The position numbers and the translations under genes are program-made. From NCBI GenBank assembly GCA_949128115.1, contig OX421964.1, forward strand, positions 18,500,892 to 18,564,891: DNA of 64,000 nucleotides. Direction: 5' to 3'. This document shows positions 58,032 through 64,000 of this stretch, one piece after another (within the stretch, counting starts at the first letter, position 1; each line of letters begins with the position of its first letter). Source of the stretch: Anaspis maculata. Lineage: Eukaryota > Arthropoda > Insecta > Coleoptera > Scraptiidae. The notes beneath the pieces were generated by a model. That model was not told the DNA's origin. It was given only the letters and a program-made list of their open reading frames with translations, and did not search any database.

Positions 58032-58710
58032 TAACTTGACTATCACCATGTTAAGCTTCATCTCTGAGTTTTGAAAAGCAAGGCCGTTACGATTTTTTCA
58101 AGAAAACTGTGAAAATGCGATTTTCTTCAGTTTTCAATTTTTAGTTGGTAGCGCTGCCCCACAATTGAAAAAAAAATCTAGGCATAATACAGTTGAAAAA
58201 GTTGAACATTGTATTTTTGTAGGGCTTGAGCGATAATTATTTGTCCTTATCACTCATTATTGTAAGTTCCGAGGGCGGAACAAGGCCGGAAATGGCCGAA
58301 TGCAGTAAAATTTAAAATATCTGGGCATTATGTAGGCTTGACCATTGTGACGCCACGTCCTGCACCATACGCCGAGAGGTCCCAGAGTATTGTAGAGGGA
58401 GATCCAGGCATATTTTATGGGGGTTGTGAAAACAGCTTGTAGGAACCCATTAGAGAGAGTTTTTCACTATCGAATACAGCGGTCGTGTTGTGAGAGGAAC
58501 GTTTTGTGCGAGTGAATAAAGAATTTAGCGAGATATCCTGATTTCATTTTAACACGAGTAATATTCAGCGAGAGACAATATTACAACCTCAATTGTCAAT
58601 TATTTATCATCAATATCAATTATTATATCATATCACAATCAAACGCTGTTGGTTTAAAATGTAGCCGCGAATGGCGCTAGATGGCTGAATCCCTATGGTT
58701 CCGTTTGTAT

Positions 58711-59229
58711 TGTTACGTATTTTGCGTACGGGTTCGAATATAATTGAGACGATCGTTTCAAAACACACTGTTTATTACTGCGTACTACAATAAATACACG
58801 CCAACAATTATTTACGCTTGTGAATATCGCTGGGACTATCGCTTCTCATCCGCTCGCTGTCTCGTCCAATTCAATACTGCTCGTGAGGCGACGATTGATG
58901 CCTTGTATAGGTCCGACTGATTCATCTCGAATGTTTCATGCATTCTTCAGCAGTTTCCATAGTGACCCGACATACGGTTTCCAGACGACTCCTGAAAAAT
59001 CATGCACATTACCGGTATAATTCTGCCGTGCTCTAGAGCCGGCGCCTCCGCCAAAATAAACAATGTGTCTTGATCAAGCGTTGGAGGTTCTCAATGCCAA
59101 GCTATCGCGTATACTTCTGGAAATGTCCAGAGTTCCGCACTTGTATCTACACCGCGACCTAATGGATGGATGGAAGGATCTAGAAAGATCGCGTGTTTAC
59201 CAGAATGCACGGAATCGCCGCTCGTAACA
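58711..59229 (-). repeat. LTR of a minus-strand Gypsy element (3' LTR)
   Basis: 519 bp with ends TGTTACG/CGTAACA. On - it is preceded by a polypurine tract AGAGGGGGGCAG (complement of 59230-59241). Confidence 0.82.
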
Positions 59230-59259
59230 CTGCCCCCCTCTTAAGCCTGTTCGTTCTAA

Positions 59260-59480
59260 ATAGGCTCATCATCTAGTGCAGGGCAATCAAGGTGGATAAC
59301 TTTCATCTTAGCTCTTGGGGCTCGCTGTATTTTGTACACGACGTCATCAGAATTTTTTAAATCGGGTTCAACCTTCTTCCTGGAAGGACGACTGGAACCA
59401 CGTCCCTAAATACTCGTCGGGAAAGCGTTGTGCTGCCACAACAGAATTTCCTTGCATAATGAAAGCGCAGTCCGACAGGA
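59260..59480 (-). pseudogene. Gypsy integrase C-terminal remnant
   Basis: On - it reads DVVYKIQRAPRAKMKVIHLD followed by a stop, the C-terminal domain of a Ty3/Gypsy integrase, immediately before the polypurine tract and LTR at 59229. The upstream part is missing. Confidence 0.75.
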
Positions 59481-59484
59481 ACTC

Positions 59485-60920
59485 GATAATTCCATTAATT
59501 TAATGCCTATCTGCTGCGTTAATGCCTGGCACAGAGCACTATATTCACAATATTAAATTGATTAGGACTTGGCACATGCGGAAAAAACAGCTAGGTAGTA
59601 GGTACCTACGTGTTTATTGCAACTTTCATTAGCACATCCTGTATTTTATGAAACTTATTCAGGCGCAAGAAACATAATTTCCCATAAACACTATTGCGAT
59701 GTGATAAATAGAGAAGTAAAGCACCATTGTGGATGGATGAAAATGAATTATCGCTCATGGACGTTAAGTGGGTGCTTTGTAGCATAGCGGAACCGCGCCA
59801 AGATTCGAAAAAAGTACATAACGACGCGTAATGAAAAAAAAAATAGAAGCTCCACATAAAATAGCTCATTTGAGATTATTTCACTGCCTAGTATTAAGGC
59901 CACAAAGAAAGGCGACGGCAACATTTTCCTCTTATAAGTTTAATCAATCTCAAGCCATATTCACAGTAATATTTTTAGGTATACTGCATCCATTCCTGGT
60001 CAGCGATCAGCTAAAATAATTTTTAGAAATTCGATGAAGGGATCTAAATATAAATTCAAAATAAAAATAATTAATAATAATAATGAAGCGCACTGCTTGT
60101 ACGGGTCGAAAACACGCGGAGGAAAAATCAATAAGTGTATTGGGAATCGAGCGTGCGATATTCAAATTCACCACATGGTCAAAAGATGTCGCTAGCGGTG
60201 TAATTTACACGTGGAAAGTTCGAGAGGTAGTATAAAACGGTTTAGCTATATTCTTTTGTCACTCTACTCTCCACTCCCAAGACCGGCCGATGTAGTGTAG
60301 GTATGTTCCGCGCTGCGATATGCTGCCATACTCTGATGCGCTGTCGCCGGGCCGGGCCCCAGCTTATAGTCGTCCTCCACCCCGTCCCCCGTCGAAATTC
60401 AATGTATCATTCGCCCGGACCCCGTGTTAATTGAATGGGAATTTTGCATAGTCTGCGTTCGAATTTAAATGCGCTCCACAATCTCTCCGACATCTGATTA
60501 CCAAGATGTTCATCGCCACCGTGGAACAGGCTAGCCTGCCATCGACGGGATTTCCATCCGTGTCGCGGTATCATGAGTACACGAATTGCCCACTTGCCCA
60601 GTCTACATCAAGCTTTCCATTATAGGGAGCCGCGGCCCACAACAGTTGGATTTTGCACCAGTGCGCACTTCACTTTTTGCTCCGGGATTAATTGCGTTGT
60701 ACGTTGGGAGGCGGACTTTGCCAGGGAGGAAGCTGGAGAAAGAGCCCATGGACGGTGTGGGTATCACCGAGTAACCAAGGATACCTGAGTGCGTCCCTTG
60801 CCTTCGACGAGATTGTATGATTTCATATCCTTGAGGTTGGAACTCTTCAAACACAACGCTGCCTGTTGGAAGAGGAACCTGCATCGAGCACTCGTAATCT
60901 ATCTCTGATAACAAGCTCCG
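59485..60920. other. Non-coding DNA, no gene recognised
   Basis: Several short frames, including a 103-codon minus frame (60914-60603) of protein-like composition but no motif. Nothing else is supported. Confidence 0.3.
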
Positions 60921-60922
60921 CG

Positions 60923-61104
60923 GTGACGTGTCCTGATCGACTTTAGAGTTGTGTCTTGATCTTCCGGTGTGATGTGTCCTGATCTGCTTTGAGGCCGTGT
61001 CTTGATCTTCCGGTGTAATGTGTCCTGATCTGCTTCGGGGCCGTGTCTCGATCTTCCGCTGTGATGTGTCCTGATCTGCTTTGGAGTCGTGTTCTGATCT
61101 TCTC
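60923..61104. repeat. 46-bp tandem repeat, about four copies
   Basis: Unit with the words 'gatgtgtcctgatctgcttt' and 'gtgtcttgatcttccggtgt'. Period 46 bp, units slightly diverged. Not a multiple of three. Confidence 0.92.
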
Positions 61105-62535
61105 CAGCTGAGCTAATCTTCAGTGCTGGATGCTAGTGCTCGCAGAACGGTACTTCGCGGTGGAAAAAGGAGCGATCTTGTGGGGTAGGGTAGACGGTCT
61201 ACGATTGAGATTTGCAATGTCTTAGAAAGCCACAATCGACACGGGGGTAGACTTCAACTTCTCAATAGATGGTACCCGCAGTTCAGGGGTTGGAGTTGGA
61301 ACTCCGTCGGAGCTTTTGGGGCAACTCTGAATACGCGCTGCTGAGTTTTGGGAATCGCGAAACGAACAAATTGAAAAGAACTAAATTCGCGTTTGTTAAA
61401 ACCAGGGTTCGGTCGCGTTTTGCGACCCCCTGCCGTAGAGTCGCAATTGTTACTAATAATTGGTTTAAGACAACGAACACCCCCCACCCCCTCCTCTTTG
61501 GAACTAATGACTTTGTTTTAGCGTGAAACTGCAGTTATTCAGATTTCCGTGTTGGTTGTGTTATTAAGTACAAGAGAATTATTATTAATGACGAATGTTA
61601 TGGAGAGGCGTTTCACCTAGAGGGACGTTCGGTTTGGTCATCGCGTAACTAATCAATTTGTTGCAGTATTCCCCTGAAGTTAATAGAGATTGTTCAATCG
61701 TGAGATGGAAAATCTATAAGGAGCTGTTCGTATAATTGCCTGGATATTCGACGACGCGACGCTTCGACAAATTTGTACTTATAATGAATTGTTAAGGCTC
61801 AATAGTTGGTTAGCGATCTGAAATTTATTTATAGGGAAAAATAGTTGTTTCGAAGCCTTCCCGCGTTAGTTCGTCGGCGAGCACCTTTGTAGGTTTTTAG
61901 CTCGGTTTTTAGCAACAATGGGTTCACTTCACACAAAACAGAACCGGGTTCAATCGAAAAGGTCTTCATGAGAGTAGTACCTTGACTTGAGTAATTATTC
62001 GCGTACACCATTGGTTCCGAAGTTTTTAGAAAAGTGAAATTGAGTTTTACATTTCCGGCTATAGACACTCGCGGTCGTGAGATCCTTCTAAGCTTCAAGG
62101 GCAATTCAAGGTGAAAATAGGTCCAGTTCTCCACAAAGGCACAGGCCATATCCAATCCCTTCCAAAACAGGCAAAAGATTACCATAGCCTAAAAAAAACA
62201 TGCAAAAATAATAGCCCTGACATAAGAGACGCAGACTTTGAAAAGAGATTCATGATAGGAGGAGCCCCCGCACACACCGGCCCACGAACTTAGATTGTAG
62301 GGAACAGGGCAAACAGCAGAAAAGAGAAGAGGAAAAGTTCCCACTCGCTCGCAAAATGTTGGTCAAGGTGTAGAATCTGGTGTTCATCGGAGTATTGATG
62401 TGTGACGGCTTTGAAATAATTATTAGAGGAAACTCATCTTTTACGGAACAATTTAGTAGACTTGGAGACTAGAGTTACCAGCGTTGAGGTCGGGCCAGGT
62501 TTAGGAATGAGCATTTGAACACTTTGAAAAGTTTA
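61105..62535. other. Non-coding DNA, no gene recognised
   Basis: Overlapping short frames on both strands near 61254-61526 and 61829-62185, without recognisable motifs. Confidence 0.3.
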
Positions 62536-62537
62536 TA

Positions 62538-63205
62538 CAGGGTGATTAAAAAGTGTCGGACCATCTTGACAGTGCGTAATATGGAGGTGTAGTAGAGTGC
62601 TGAATACTTGTTTGAAAATTCTTGTCTTTTAATTTTGAAGTTATGGAGGAACAAAAGTTGGTCCTTCGATTGATTCTATTTCCGTTGTTTCAAAAGATTT
62701 TAGTGAACTGTTTGTGGAAAAATAATGAGTACAAAAAATCAACCTCTAAATCTGTATTGAGTTTTTGTTCTCTATACAGGGTGAATCATAAACTGCAAAA
62801 ATTAAGTTTTCCTAAAAAAACAAAAGGAGAGTAATTCTATTGAAATGAATAATTTTATGCTTTATAGTTTTATTGTGCTCTACATAGGTTGTGGAACCAA
62901 TGTGGCTGTTTACAGGCACTTTTAGAAAAAAATAATTTTCAGGATTCATGACTCACCCTGTATTCAAAACAGAAATTCTTTGCATATTCAGAGGTGGATT
63001 TTTTAAATTCATTGTTTTTCCATTAACAGTTAACTAAAATCTTTTGAAACAACGAAAATAGAAACGATCGAAGGACCAACTTTTGTCCCTCCGTAACTTC
63101 AAAACTAGAACACATAGAATTTTTTCAACAACTTTCCAGCACTCTACTCCACACTCATATTAGGTACGCACCTTCGAGGTGGTCCGACACTTTTGAATCA
63201 CCCTG
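62538..63205. mobile_element. Nested CAGGGTG foldback within a CAGGGTG foldback
   Basis: Outer ends CAGGGTGATTAAAAAGTGTC and mirrored AAGTGTCGGACCA words, TA on both sides (62536-62537, 63206-63207). The inner element 62777-62960 has ends CAGGGTGAATCAT/ATGACTCACCCTG, also with TA on both sides, lying at the centre of the outer arms. Confidence 0.92.
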
Positions 63206-63207
63206 TA

Positions 63208-63697
63208 GAAGTCAATACAATGATTTAATGTTACAACTAATTTCTGTGTCTCACTGCGTCCAAACTAGAGGAGTTGAGTCGATCTCAACAAGCCCAGGCG
63301 CTCTATCCTCGAACCACAAGAAGGATGTACATCAACAGGCTGGTGTCACCGGCCAGGCAGTCTCAAAAGCGGGAAAAGTGATTTAATTCAAATAAGTTGA
63401 ATTAAATTGAAGTATGTTGGATTGCCTATCTATCCAGGCGCATAAGCTAAAGAGTTATGGGGGGGGGGGGGTTACAATACGATTCAACTTGGGAAATTTT
63501 AAATTTATTGGCATGCACTGAGCTTCAGAAATAAATCAGACTTACCAGCATAACTCAGATCTCCCAGTTGCTCACATCACCTTGCCCCGAGATCCAGAAA
63601 CAAATAGAATGGATTATACAGTCTTGATAACTAGCTAAACAGACCCCTCCCGCTGAGCCGTGAGTTTTCAGGTCATTTGTCTATACTACAGGCACTA
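63208..63697. other. Non-coding DNA with a poly-G run
   Basis: A run of 13 G at 63459-63471. No gene recognised. Confidence 0.4.
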
Positions 63698-64000
63698 CAG
63701 GGTGTCCCAGTTAAAACAATCCAACGCGATTTTCTCAGAAAATATCAAGGCAACAAAAAAAAATTCCACTTAGGGTGAAGCCTGATCTTTCAGCTTTCTT
63801 TTAAGGAGGCGCCGATGCTTGTAGGTGCTCTAGTTTCCAAGAAAATGCAATTTGAATCTGGCGAGTCACAAAAATTTGAAAATTCATGACCGACAAAACA
63901 AAATCTCGAACAAAATACTTCAGATGAAGAAAAATCCTCTCTCTCTGGGCTTTCCATTGCTGTGTCGCCGATGTCTGTACCTGGCCCATAAGCCAGAAAT
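63698..64000. mobile_element. Partial CAGGGTG-family element cut by the window end
   Basis: TA followed by CAGGGTGTCCCAGTTAAAA. The matching right end would lie beyond the window. Confidence 0.55.

Noticed and set aside
60603..60914. 103-codon minus-strand ORF
   Set aside because: Some protein-like composition but overlapping frames on + are equally long and no domain is recognisable.
60923..61104. Possible CRISPR-like array
   Set aside because: The units are contiguous tandem repeats without unique spacers, and the DNA is eukaryotic.

Overview
The window is eukaryotic nuclear DNA, almost certainly from an insect. It is AT-rich, has spliced genes with GT-AG introns, and carries insect-style transposable elements (K02A2.6-like Gypsy, Jockey-type non-LTR, hAT, tRNA-headed SINE, TA-flanked inverted-repeat elements). 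A hemipteran is plausible from general texture, but the sequence does not prove it. Host coding content is small: a C2H2 zinc-finger gene on + (coding exon 50878-52530) and a two-exon RING-finger gene on - (56843 to 56230). The two are convergent, with likely 3' ends meeting near 56110-56160.

Layout. 1-6.2 kb: diverged repeats and a Ty3/Gypsy remnant (3075-5714) between two direct copies of a dispersed element (2496-3017, 5718-6187) that carries a ~60-bp minisatellite also found at four other loci. 8.4-12.6 kb: a deleted LTR retrotransposon on -, with a hAT relic (10446-12148) holding two tetranucleotide arrays nested in its right LTR. 13.7-17.4 kb: apparently single-copy non-coding DNA. 17.8-19.74 kb: a dead Jockey-like element with a poly(A) tail. 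20757-25945: a Gypsy insertion on - with 87-bp LTRs and the target duplication AAGCT, carrying a nested hAT MITE (21497-22069, duplication ATTTTAGA) and a second nested insertion (23565-25320) that contains intron-exon structure. 26.0 and 32.1 kb: two fragments of 28S rRNA starting at the R2 target site.

28.2-31.2 kb is almost entirely inverted-repeat DNA: a 1.57-kb foldback, a tRNA-headed SINE with exact target duplication, and a palindrome with another foldback at its centre. 34-36.4 kb holds two decayed LTR elements. 40.2-44.2 kb holds a 1.1-kb inverted repeat, a ~220-bp satellite-like array and a MITE. 46.2-48.3 kb holds an unexplained ORF, a MITE, a foldback and two tRNA-Leu-type primer-binding sites. 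Around the host genes lie more foldbacks (53.4-54.7, 57.2-58.0, 62.5-63.2 kb), a Gypsy protease remnant in the zinc-finger 3' region, and an LTR with integrase tail (58.7-59.5 kb).

The most unusual feature is the density and nested symmetry of foldback elements. In three cases a TA-flanked CAGGGTG-type element lies at the centre of symmetry of a larger inverted repeat. The single-copy stretches between repeats are rich in TAATTA-type sites and may be regulatory or intronic DNA of a neighbouring developmental gene; that is inference only.
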